From an uncultured bacterium (lineage in GTDB: Bacteria > Cyanobacteriota > Vampirovibrionia > Gastranaerophilales > Gastranaerophilaceae), in the NCBI GenBank assembly GCA_949297715.1, contig CASFTJ010000004.1:27280-91279 (forward strand): DNA of 64,000 nucleotides, in the 5' to 3' direction. Within the stretch, counting starts at the first letter, position 1; each line of letters opens with the position of its first letter. Under the pieces are notes generated by a model. That model ran no database searches. It was not told the DNA's origin and saw nothing but the letters and a program-made list of their open reading frames with translations. Of this stretch, positions 47,589 to 55,361 are shown piece after piece. The translations under genes were made by a program, and so were the position numbers.

Positions 47589-50274
47589 TTGTATTATTGT
47601 CTGGGGTTTTGGTTTTGTTTACGTTGTATGACTGAATTGAACGTTTGCCGGTTAAGCGTTTCATAAACTGATAGTAATCTTTCTTGAAGCCTTTTGCGTT
47701 ATTTTGTTCTTCTTCAAGCTTGATTAATTCATCTCTTGTGTGCATTCCAATCGGAACACCTACTGATTTTCTTGTCAGCCATTCACCGATTGTCGTGTTA
47801 GTTAATGTTATCCAGCTCATTCCAAGAAGTGATCCGTTGTATTGTTTCTGGAATGTCTTATTGAACAGGTCAATCAACAGTGTCTGGTAGAATAATCTTG
47901 AACCTTCCTGTACAAATCTTTCTTTAAACTTAGTTTCGGCACCTTCAACATCGTTTCCGTTTGACTTTAACATAACCATGTTGTAGTTATCTGTCATCAG
48001 GAACCAGATTGTAGCGGCGGAGGCTGCTGTTTTTGCAAGGTTTGAAAGGTCACTGTTTGAAATATTTGACATTGAATTTACGTTGAAGGCTTTTAAGGTG
48101 TTATCCATCACAAAATCTTGGAAGTTTTTGTAATATTTTTCTTTAATTTTTTCATCTGTTGTTGATGCTATTGCTTTTTTATATTTGCCGACCTGTTCGT
48201 AAATTTTGTCAAAGCTTTTTGAAACAGCTTCCATATTTAATGCGTCGATTGATTTTTGTGATTTCGGCGCTTTTTTCATAAACAGTTCAACTAATGCGTT
48301 TGCTATTTTATACGGGAATTTTACAACACTCCATATAAATGAGAACGGAGTTATTAAGAAATTCACAAACGGTTTTACTTTTTTATCTCTTGCACCTAAA
48401 TTTACAAGTCCTTCAAGCGCATCGGTGTAATCTTTAAATAATTTTCCGCTCTTATCTCCGCATTTTTCAAGTGTTTTGCGGATTTGTTCCGAAAATTCCG
48501 TATCTTCAATTTTGTTCAGTCCGTTTAATTTTACTTGTTCTGCGAAGTCTTTATTTAATTCTCCAATGTTTTGAAGATCTGTTTTAACTTTTGTAAGTTC
48601 TGATACAAATGTTTTATCTGATTTTACGTTATTCAGGAATGAATATCTGTATTTGTCAGCCAAATCTTTGTAGCCGTTTTTGTCCAGAATTTCTATTAAA
48701 GATTTAAAGCTTTTTCTGAAATCATCAGGATGCACATCTTGTTTTGCTGCTTTTGTGAGGTATTTGTCGATAACTTTTATGTCTGAAGATTTGTCTAATT
48801 CTGATACTATTTTTTGTACCACAAGTTCTCTTGAGCGGGTTGCGACTTGTCTGTATTGTTCCCCGCGGGTTTCAAATCCTCTTTCTATCAATGTATCGGC
48901 TATTTCGTCAATTTGTTTTTGAGTAACTTTATAATCCGAAATTTCTGTTAATTCTTTGTACATTCCTTTGAAAGGCTTGAAGAATGCTTCAAACGCAGCA
49001 TCAACGCGAGGAATTTTTCTGAGTCCCTTAATCGCAAATCCGCCTGCAATTACTGCTGCACATCCTTTTAATACCGTATCAAATGACAGAAGCGGTTTTT
49101 GATGTTTATCTTTTGAGTTAGTTTTGTTGTCGGTATTAGATTTAAATGTAAGGTTTTGCGGTTTGATTGAGGCTTCGGGAGCGTGATTTTTTTCATTCAA
49201 AGCTCTTGCCTGCTCTGGAGTTAATCTTGTAATATATTTTCCGTTTCTCAAACGTGAATACATTTCGGTTACAAGTACCGTTGTACCTGTCATTGCCATA
49301 ATACCGATTTTGGAATTGTTAATAAGTTTTGATAATGCACCCATTGTGATAAGGGTTAAGTAACCGCTTGTCAATATTCTTGAGGTTTCCTGTTTAAACC
49401 TTGTGCGTTTTTCTTTTTTTGCTTCCTGCGGATTGTCGTCCATCATACGGGACAGGTTATAAGCGTCGTTTGCCAAGAATATTGCCGGCGGAAGTCCTGA
49501 TACTAATCTGTTCAAGGCTCTTTCGTGTTTTGTGTCGTAGTTGCCGACTTTTGTGTCAAACGGTTTCATTGAACGCTGGAATATCAACCATTCAAAATTC
49601 TTGTTAACATCTGCTTCAACTTTTGCTTTATCTTCTGCACTTAATTTTTTAACGTCAACGCCAAGTTCTGCTGCTTTTGCTTTTAATGCATCATTTATTG
49701 AGTTTTTCTTAAACTCCAGAAGCCCTTGAAGCGCATTAACTTCATAATCTATTTTTGAACGATGTCTTATATTTTTAAAGAATTTCTTTTGAAGAGTCCT
49801 TTCTGACCAATCTGACAGAGGCCCTATTTTCCCAAGAAGTTCTACCGTGCCGTTCAGAATATCGCCCGGAAATTTAAGTATCGGATCTGAAAAACCATTC
49901 CCGATGAGTGTAGGAATGGTTTTTTGATTAACAGTGATAAATTGTTCATCAGGGTTTGTTTTAATTAGATTGTTTGTTAATTTTGAAGATGTGACGGCAT
50001 TATATAACTTGCGTGCCATACCATCAAGTGGTTTGTCCATTTCATTTAGAAATGCATTGATATCATATTTGCCGGCTTCTTTATAGAGCCTAAAAAAAGA
50101 GCCTTTAAAAGCTAACTCTTTTGAATTCGTTTTTAAAGGACTCTTATTTAAACTTGAAATTGAAGACATGTTTTCGGAATGAAATTCAGACGACTTTGGC
50201 ACTTTGTTTGGGGGTAATATGCCATAGTCTTTTTGCTTTGGCTTTATCGTTTGATTTATATTTCCTACTAACAT
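47554..50274 (-). CDS. Large orphan membrane protein of 906 residues
   Basis: I do not recognise the family. The N-terminus is polar and ends in the motif ELAFKGSFF, which from memory recurs near the start of many proteins in gut Melainabacteria. The body is helical, with hydrophobic segments near 305-345, 400-420, 640-660 and 750-770 and long charged coiled regions (450-620). There is no signal peptide. The ATG at 50274 has GGGAAGGA seven bases upstream. It is monocistronic and converges on the small membrane gene after plsY. Confidence 0.75.
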   Translation of the reverse strand: MLVGNINQTIKPKQKDYGILPPNKVPKSSEFHSENMSSISSLNKSPLKTNSKELAFKGSFFRLYKEAGKYDINAFLNEMDKPLDGMARKLYNAVTSSKLTNNLIKTNPDEQFITVNQKTIPTLIGNGFSDPILKFPGDILNGTVELLGKIGPLSDWSERTLQKKFFKNIRHRSKIDYEVNALQGLLEFKKNSINDALKAKAAELGVDVKKLSAEDKAKVEADVNKNFEWLIFQRSMKPFDTKVGNYDTKHERALNRLVSGLPPAIFLANDAYNLSRMMDDNPQEAKKEKRTRFKQETSRILTSGYLTLITMGALSKLINNSKIGIMAMTGTTVLVTEMYSRLRNGKYITRLTPEQARALNEKNHAPEASIKPQNLTFKSNTDNKTNSKDKHQKPLLSFDTVLKGCAAVIAGGFAIKGLRKIPRVDAAFEAFFKPFKGMYKELTEISDYKVTQKQIDEIADTLIERGFETRGEQYRQVATRSRELVVQKIVSELDKSSDIKVIDKYLTKAAKQDVHPDDFRKSFKSLIEILDKNGYKDLADKYRYSFLNNVKSDKTFVSELTKVKTDLQNIGELNKDFAEQVKLNGLNKIEDTEFSEQIRKTLEKCGDKSGKLFKDYTDALEGLVNLGARDKKVKPFVNFLITPFSFIWSVVKFPYKIANALVELFMKKAPKSQKSIDALNMEAVSKSFDKIYEQVGKYKKAIASTTDEKIKEKYYKNFQDFVMDNTLKAFNVNSMSNISNSDLSNLAKTAASAATIWFLMTDNYNMVMLKSNGNDVEGAETKFKERFVQEGSRLFYQTLLIDLFNKTFQKQYNGSLLGMSWITLTNTTIGEWLTRKSVGVPIGMHTRDELIKLEEEQNNAKGFKKDYYQFMKRLTGKRSIQSYNVNKTKTPDNNTIKPKEPELQKK

Positions 50275-50384
50275 TTTTTTCCTTCCCGTCATGTATTTTC
50301 AACTGAAATGATTTTTTTGACAAGAGTAAGTATATAAAAAATTTACGATAGTTTACAATTTATTTAAAACCAAATGCAAATTTC

Positions 50385-51035
50385 TTAAGTATTAAAAATT
50401 CTGTCGCCGGCATCGCCCATTCCAGGCACAATGTAGCCTTTTTCATTCAAGCCTTTGTCTATTGCGGCTGTGATAATTTCTATATCCGGATAATGTTTTT
50501 GAATATTTTCAATACCTTCGGGAGCTGCAATTATACAAATACATTTGATGTTTTTAACAGGAATACCTTTATCAGCGTACAGTTTAATTGCTTCAAGAAG
50601 TGAATTTCCTGTTGCAAGCATCGGATCTGTAATGTAAATATAGAATTTCTCGGGATTTGGAGCTTCCATCGGAACCTTATTATAATACCAGATTGGTTTT
50701 AGTGTTTTTTCATCTCTGTACATTCCTATATGTCTTATGCAGGCTTGCGGGAGAATGTCGATTGCTTCGTCCGTAAAAATAAGCCCCGCTCTCAATATCG
50801 GTGAAATTATCAAATTGATGTCGGGGTCTATGGTTTTTGTTTTAAATGTTGTAATTGGTGTTGTTATTTCAGTTTCTACAAGAGGAAGATTTCGGCATGC
50901 TTCATATAGAAGGCATCTTGTGATTTTCCTTGTTGCTATTCTTACTCCTTGACTGTCTGTTTTTTCATCGCGCATTGTGCATAAATTCAGCAGTACAACA
51001 GGGTTTGATATTACTCTTACTTTTTCAGGGTTCAT
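50385..51035 (-). CDS. upp: Uracil phosphoribosyltransferase
   Basis: Upp converts uracil and PRPP to UMP in pyrimidine salvage. The 216-residue product has the PRPP-binding loop ITDPMLATGNSLLEAI near 140 and the uracil-binding C-terminus GYIVPGMGDAGDRIFNT, with RATRKI-like ATRKITRCLLYEA near 40. The ATG at 51035 with AAGGAG nine bases upstream is preferred to a GTG three codons earlier. It overlaps the mlaD stop by four bases (ATGA). Confidence 0.95.
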   Translation of the reverse strand: MNPEKVRVISNPVVLLNLCTMRDEKTDSQGVRIATRKITRCLLYEACRNLPLVETEITTPITTFKTKTIDPDINLIISPILRAGLIFTDEAIDILPQACIRHIGMYRDEKTLKPIWYYNKVPMEAPNPEKFYIYITDPMLATGNSLLEAIKLYADKGIPVKNIKCICIIAAPEGIENIQKHYPDIEIITAAIDKGLNEKGYIVPGMGDAGDRIFNT

Positions 51036-51664
51036 CTTTTCCACTCCTTTATTTTTGTCTTAAATTTCTGATTGTTTCTTTCCATATTATCAAGAATATT
51101 ATTTATTTTATTAATTTCTTGCGTAATTAGTGAAGGATTTATATTGTTTTGTTTTTCTGTTTGATTTTTATTTTTAAATTGTTCCATAAAATAAGAACTT
51201 TTTGTTCCGATTGCACCTATCTTATCAAACATATCGTTCAAAAGAAACATGGAATCGTGAAGTCTTTTCGGTTGATTTATTACAATAACTTTGTTCGTTG
51301 CAATGGTTTCTTGCGTAGGTTGAATAATCTCAAGGGATTTTGAACCGCCAAGTCCGTTGAATTCTACGGTTGCAATCGAACCTTGCGGAATTGTTACGTC
51401 TTTTTCCGTTATTACAAATTTTACATATACATTGTTGTTTACGATGTTTATTTTTTGAACATAACCTACCTGAACTCCCATAAATTTAACAGGTGAGCCC
51501 ACAATCATTCCGTCTACATCAGGCATGAAAATTTGATAAGTCGTTAATTCCTGAGATTTATGATGATTGTGAATTTTTATCCCAAATACGGTTAAACACA
51601 AAATAATGAGCCAAATCAGAAATTCTATCCAAGCGTATAAATGCAGTTTGAAATGTTTAACCAT
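51032..51664 (-). CDS. MlaD-family (MCE domain) lipid transport protein
   Basis: MCE-domain proteins form rings that carry phospholipids between the inner and outer membranes. The 210-residue product has an N-terminal membrane helix (about 12-34), an MCE domain (about 40-125) with VDGMIVGSPVKFMGVQVGYV, and a helical tail. No mlaE or mlaF neighbours are present; a partner MlaA domain is encoded 1.5 kb away at 53148. A TATAAT ends six bases before the ATG at 51664. It is coupled to upp. Confidence 0.87.
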   Translation of the reverse strand: MVKHFKLHLYAWIEFLIWLIILCLTVFGIKIHNHHKSQELTTYQIFMPDVDGMIVGSPVKFMGVQVGYVQKINIVNNNVYVKFVITEKDVTIPQGSIATVEFNGLGGSKSLEIIQPTQETIATNKVIVINQPKRLHDSMFLLNDMFDKIGAIGTKSSYFMEQFKNKNQTEKQNNINPSLITQEINKINNILDNMERNNQKFKTKIKEWKR

Positions 51665-51670
51665 GCCTCT

Positions 51671-51676
51671 ATTATA
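51671..51676 (-). promoter_or_regulatory. -10 element next to the mlaD start codon
   Basis: TATAAT on the minus strand (51676-51671) ends six bases before the ATG at 51664; the gap AGAGGC is too short for a normal leader. No clear -35 is at the right distance. If used, the transcript is leaderless. Confidence 0.4.
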
Positions 51677-51774
51677 CATGAACACATGTTTTTTACCACT
51701 TGCAAAATTAAAAATTGTATTATAATATTAATATTATTAAATATTCTAGAGAATTTTGTGTGAGGTTTACATTT

Positions 51775-52014
51775 ATGGAACAGATTATAAAAGTAGCGTG
51801 GGACTTGAACGAAAACACAGATAACAGATATCAGCTTGTTTATGAAATTGCTGAACTTGCAAAAAAACTCGTTGACGAAAATCAGGCTAAAAAAGCTCAC
51901 GATGACTTTGGGTTTGAAGAAAATTACGACACGGGCTATACAAAAGAAAATCCGGTTGAGCATGCCATTATGGTTAAAGCTTCTGAAGCGGATGATAACA
52001 GACTTGTCGGTTAA
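51775..52014 (+). CDS. rpoZ: RNA polymerase omega subunit-like protein
   Basis: Omega is a small, non-essential RNA polymerase subunit that aids assembly of beta'. The 79-residue product has NRYQLVYEIAELAKKLVDEN, which fits the omega helix (NRFxLVxxAAKRARQL), and a later ENPVEHAIMVKASEAD like the EKPTxxAxxEIAEG segment. The central acidic insertion is atypical. The ATG at 51775 is chosen over a start 20 codons upstream, which would read through AT-rich promoter sequence. It is divergent from mlaD. Confidence 0.55.
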   Translation: MEQIIKVAWDLNENTDNRYQLVYEIAELAKKLVDENQAKKAHDDFGFEENYDTGYTKENPVEHAIMVKASEADDNRLVG

Positions 52015-52097
52015 GTGTTTTTAAGATAATGCACAAAGGTTTTTTATTGAGCTTTTGTGCATTCTTGTGTCAAAATTAAGTTTAAGGGGAGTTTTAT

Positions 52098-52901
52098 ATG
52101 GAAGATACTTTGAAGTTTATAAATCAAGAAACTAATGGTTTTGTGCCGGAAATCGGAATTATTTTAGGTTCCGGGTTAGGTGAATTTGCTGATGAACATT
52201 GCGATATTGCGATTAACTATTCTGAAATCCCGAATTTTTTGAAATCGACTGTTCAAGGACATAAAGGAAGATTGGTTTTTGCTGAAATTTCGGGCAGGAA
52301 AGTTGTTATGATGCAGGGAAGAAACCATTTTTATGAAGGGCATTCAATGCAGGAAATTACTTATCCCGTAAAGGTTATGAAAAAACTTGGGGTGAAAACT
52401 CTTATTTTAACTAATGCTGCAGGCGGGGTTAACAAAAATTTTAAACCTTCGGATTTAATGATTATAACTGATCATATCAATTATATGGGGGCAAATCCTC
52501 TGGTCGGGCCGAACGATTCAGACTTAGGCGAACGATTTCCTGATATGAGTGAGATTTACAAAAAAGAATTAATTGCCGTTGCGGACAGGTGTGCCGAAAA
52601 TTTGGGAATAAGACTTCAGCATGGGGTTTATTTTGCCTCATCTGGCCCGAGTTACGAAACCCCTGCGGAAATAAAAATGGCAGGGATTATAGGCGCAGAT
52701 GCAGTCGGGATGTCTACGGTGCCTGAGGCAATTGTCGCAAATTACTGCGGGATTAAGGTGCTTGGAATTAGCTGTATTTCAAATCTTGCAGCAGGCGTTG
52801 AGGGGGCTAAAAAATTGTCGCACTCCGAAGTTATCGAAACTACTAATGCCGTTAAATCAAAATTTAAAAATCTTTTGCTAGAAATAATCAGAAATATTTA
52901 G
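52098..52901 (+). CDS. Purine nucleoside phosphorylase (trimeric type)
   Basis: This enzyme splits inosine and guanosine with phosphate, giving the base and ribose 1-phosphate. The 267-residue product has GSGLGEFAD near 22, MQGRNHFYEGHSMQEITYPV near 71, LTNAAGGVN near 100 and SSGPSYETPAEIKM near 181, followed by GADAVGMSTVPEAIVA. These identify the trimeric purine nucleoside phosphorylase (PunA/XapA) family; specificity within it is uncertain. A strong AGGGGAG site precedes the ATG. It may act in nucleobase salvage with upp. Confidence 0.92.
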   Translation: MEDTLKFINQETNGFVPEIGIILGSGLGEFADEHCDIAINYSEIPNFLKSTVQGHKGRLVFAEISGRKVVMMQGRNHFYEGHSMQEITYPVKVMKKLGVKTLILTNAAGGVNKNFKPSDLMIITDHINYMGANPLVGPNDSDLGERFPDMSEIYKKELIAVADRCAENLGIRLQHGVYFASSGPSYETPAEIKMAGIIGADAVGMSTVPEAIVANYCGIKVLGISCISNLAAGVEGAKKLSHSEVIETTNAVKSKFKNLLLEIIRNI

Positions 52902-52930
52902 TATAAATTCCAAGTCAAGGAAAAAAGTTC

Positions 52931-52959
52931 TTGACAAAAAGTTAGTCTTGCCTTACATT
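52931..52959 (+). promoter_or_regulatory. Consensus promoter without a following gene
   Basis: TTGACA (52931-52936) and TACATT (52954-52959) are exactly 17 bases apart, predicting a start near 52966. A second -10-like TATAAA lies at 52965-52970. The only downstream element for 60 bases is a terminator. Confidence 0.4.
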
Positions 52960-52965
52960 TGTATT

Positions 52966-53030
52966 ATAAAATTGATTTACTATTAATTACCACCAATTGT
53001 AAGGGTATCCCCGTATTCGGGGATTTTTTT
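52966..53030 (+). ncRNA. Candidate small RNA of about 65 nt
   Basis: A consensus promoter and a strong terminator (53007-53030) enclose about 65 bases with no ORF. Before the terminator stem the predicted RNA is single-stranded and AT-rich. It could instead be a terminator for the purine nucleoside phosphorylase gene with a chance promoter in front of it. Confidence 0.3.
53007..53030 (+). terminator. Strong rho-independent terminator
   Basis: ATCCCCG (53007-53013) pairs with CGGGGAT (53018-53024) around a TATT loop, followed by a T run. It ends the candidate small RNA, or the upstream phosphorylase transcript. Confidence 0.85.
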
Positions 53031-53147
53031 ATGGGAATTTGTGAGTGGTGAGCGTGTTTTTAGTCTTAAAAAATATCCTGTTGAGTAATCTTTTTTTTGT
53101 TCTGTCAAAATAAAATATCTCGGTAATGTTGTTATTCGGGAGAATTT

Positions 53148-55361
53148 ATGAGGAGCAAAATTTTATTTGTAAATTTAATTTTATTTTGTATTTGCGGAAT
53201 TTACAATACTGGTTTTGCCTCAGAGCTTCCAAAGAGTGATTGCAGGTATCCGGATTATGTTTACGAATATCTAGGCGGCGACAGATTTGAAAATTTTAAC
53301 AGAAAAATGTTCAATTTTAATTCAGGATTAAACAAGTATGCAATTCGACCTGTGCATATTTTGTGGGCATCAATTATGCCTAAATACGGAATGGACAGGA
53401 TTAAGGGAGTTGCATTAAACATTGAATATCCGGCAAGGCTTGTGAGCAGTTTGATACAAAGGGATTTTGAAGCTTCTAAAAATGAAACTTTAAGATTTCT
53501 GGCAAATACGACAATAGGGCTTGGCGGAATGTATGATCCCGCAAAGCGTTTTTTTAAGATTATGCCTTCTGATGAAACAATGGAGCAGGCTTTTGCAAAG
53601 TGTAACGTTAAATCAGGGCCTTATCTGGTCGTACCTGTTTTAAGCGGGACAAATCCGAGAGGTTTGTTAGGCAGAGGTCTTGATGCTGCTTTAAATCCTT
53701 CCTGTTATATTGCAACACCCGTGCTTGCTATGGTTAAGGCGGGGCTTCTTGTTAATAAAACTTCCTATATGCAGCCTTTTATTAACATGGTTGAATCAAA
53801 TTTTGCCGATCCTTACGATATTTCAAGAAAATTTTACGGGGTTGAAAGCTATATAAAATTAAAAAATTATGACAGAAAAGATATTTTGGATAACGCTGTT
53901 GAAGAAATAAATAATCAGGAAGCTGTGGATAAATTTGATTTTGATAAAGAGCCGGAATTGGTTAATGAGGATGTCGAAAATCATTTAGACAGCCGGAATT
54001 TATCGGAAAATAATTCGTCTGAAAAGTCTGTTTCCGTTGCAAGTGAAGCCTCAGAAGGCGAAAAATTATCTATTACAGATATAGTTAATGCGGGTGACAG
54101 AATTGATGAAGTGGTTTTAAATTCTTATAAGGACGAAAATTCAAAGTTAATGGCGGATGAAGTTTTGTTTGATTACAATCCGCAAAATCCTGTGACTGAC
54201 AGTATGCGGACGGCATTATTTGATCTTCCGGGGGTGGATGAGTCTATTTGGGCGGAATTTTCTATATGGAACAGGTGTTTTGCAAAGCGGATAAAAACCG
54301 CATCAGTGAATATTGAACAAGGGAGAGATGATTATAAATTCAGGTATATTCTTCAAACCAAGACAAAAAATTCGCCGCTAGTGATTATTTTTCCGTCAAT
54401 AGGTGAAGGAATAATGTCTTCGCATTCGGTTTTGCTTGCGAAATTTTTTTATGATGCGGGGTATTCTGCCGTAATTTTAGGGAGTGCATTTCAGTGGGAG
54501 TTTGCAAAAAGTATGCCTCAGGGGTATTGTCCTGGTATTCCTTCTGTTGATGCGGATTATCTGAGAACTGTGACTCAGGAAGCTGTTGAATTTTTGCAGA
54601 ATAAATATAAATACAATTTTAATGACAGAATTGTTATCGGAACTTCTTTTGGAGCTTTAACAGCCCTTTTTCTTGCTGATAAGGAGTTTAAAAATAACAC
54701 TTTAAATATTATAAGATACATTTCAATCTGCCCGCCTGTTGAATTAATTTATGCAATGAAGCAGGTTGATAAAATTGCAGATGACTGGAATAAAAATCCT
54801 GATAATTTAAAAGACAGAGTTGCCTTGACTGCTTCAAAAATTATTCAGCTTTCTAACCAAAAGGATAGCGATAAAGATTTTAAGATTGACAGACTGCCTT
54901 TTACGGAATATGAGGCAAAATTAATTACAGGATTTGTTATGCGCCAGAAGCTTTCGGATTTGGTTTACACGATTGAAAGTGAAAATATAACGGATAAAAA
55001 AGAACTTTATTTAAAAATTAATAATACAAGTTTTGAAGATTATGCCAAAAAATATCTTTTGAAAGGCGAGTTAAGAAGTATAGAGGATTTGGAATATATT
55101 ACAAGTCTTCATGCAATATCTGATTATCTTCAAAACGCTGATAATTATATAATATTTCATTCTGTAAACGATTATCTTACAAATTCTTCGCAATTAAAAA
55201 AGTTGAAACTTTATACGGGCAAAAAATCTCTATATCTTGATAACGGTGCGCATTTGGGGTTTATGTACAGGGATGAATTTTTATCACTTTTAAAATCAGA
55301 AATATCCCGTTCTAATTCTAACGAACCCTCAAGGCTCTCAAGGAATTTAATACGGCAATAA
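53148..55361 (+). CDS. MlaA-alpha/beta-hydrolase fusion protein
   Basis: MlaA removes misplaced phospholipids from the outer leaflet of the outer membrane. In this 737-residue protein, a signal peptide (1-24) precedes an MlaA domain (about 35-245) with DRFENFNRKMFNFNSGLNK and GVALNIEYPARLVSSLIQ and LRFLANTTIGLGGMYDPA. MlaA proteins usually end near 250. Here an acidic linker (265-360) leads to an alpha/beta-hydrolase-like domain (about 375-720) with the nucleophile motif GTSFGAL (Ser500) and SAVILGSAFQW before it. Its 3' end overlaps the converging zntA by 44 bases. No lipobox is evident. Confidence 0.83.
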   Translation: MRSKILFVNLILFCICGIYNTGFASELPKSDCRYPDYVYEYLGGDRFENFNRKMFNFNSGLNKYAIRPVHILWASIMPKYGMDRIKGVALNIEYPARLVSSLIQRDFEASKNETLRFLANTTIGLGGMYDPAKRFFKIMPSDETMEQAFAKCNVKSGPYLVVPVLSGTNPRGLLGRGLDAALNPSCYIATPVLAMVKAGLLVNKTSYMQPFINMVESNFADPYDISRKFYGVESYIKLKNYDRKDILDNAVEEINNQEAVDKFDFDKEPELVNEDVENHLDSRNLSENNSSEKSVSVASEASEGEKLSITDIVNAGDRIDEVVLNSYKDENSKLMADEVLFDYNPQNPVTDSMRTALFDLPGVDESIWAEFSIWNRCFAKRIKTASVNIEQGRDDYKFRYILQTKTKNSPLVIIFPSIGEGIMSSHSVLLAKFFYDAGYSAVILGSAFQWEFAKSMPQGYCPGIPSVDADYLRTVTQEAVEFLQNKYKYNFNDRIVIGTSFGALTALFLADKEFKNNTLNIIRYISICPPVELIYAMKQVDKIADDWNKNPDNLKDRVALTASKIIQLSNQKDSDKDFKIDRLPFTEYEAKLITGFVMRQKLSDLVYTIESENITDKKELYLKINNTSFEDYAKKYLLKGELRSIEDLEYITSLHAISDYLQNADNYIIFHSVNDYLTNSSQLKKLKLYTGKKSLYLDNGAHLGFMYRDEFLSLLKSEISRSNSNEPSRLSRNLIRQ

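Noticed and set aside
48206..49729. Plus-strand ORFs opposite the 906-residue orphan gene
   Set aside because: They are short, lack ribosome sites and are antisense to a long intact frame.
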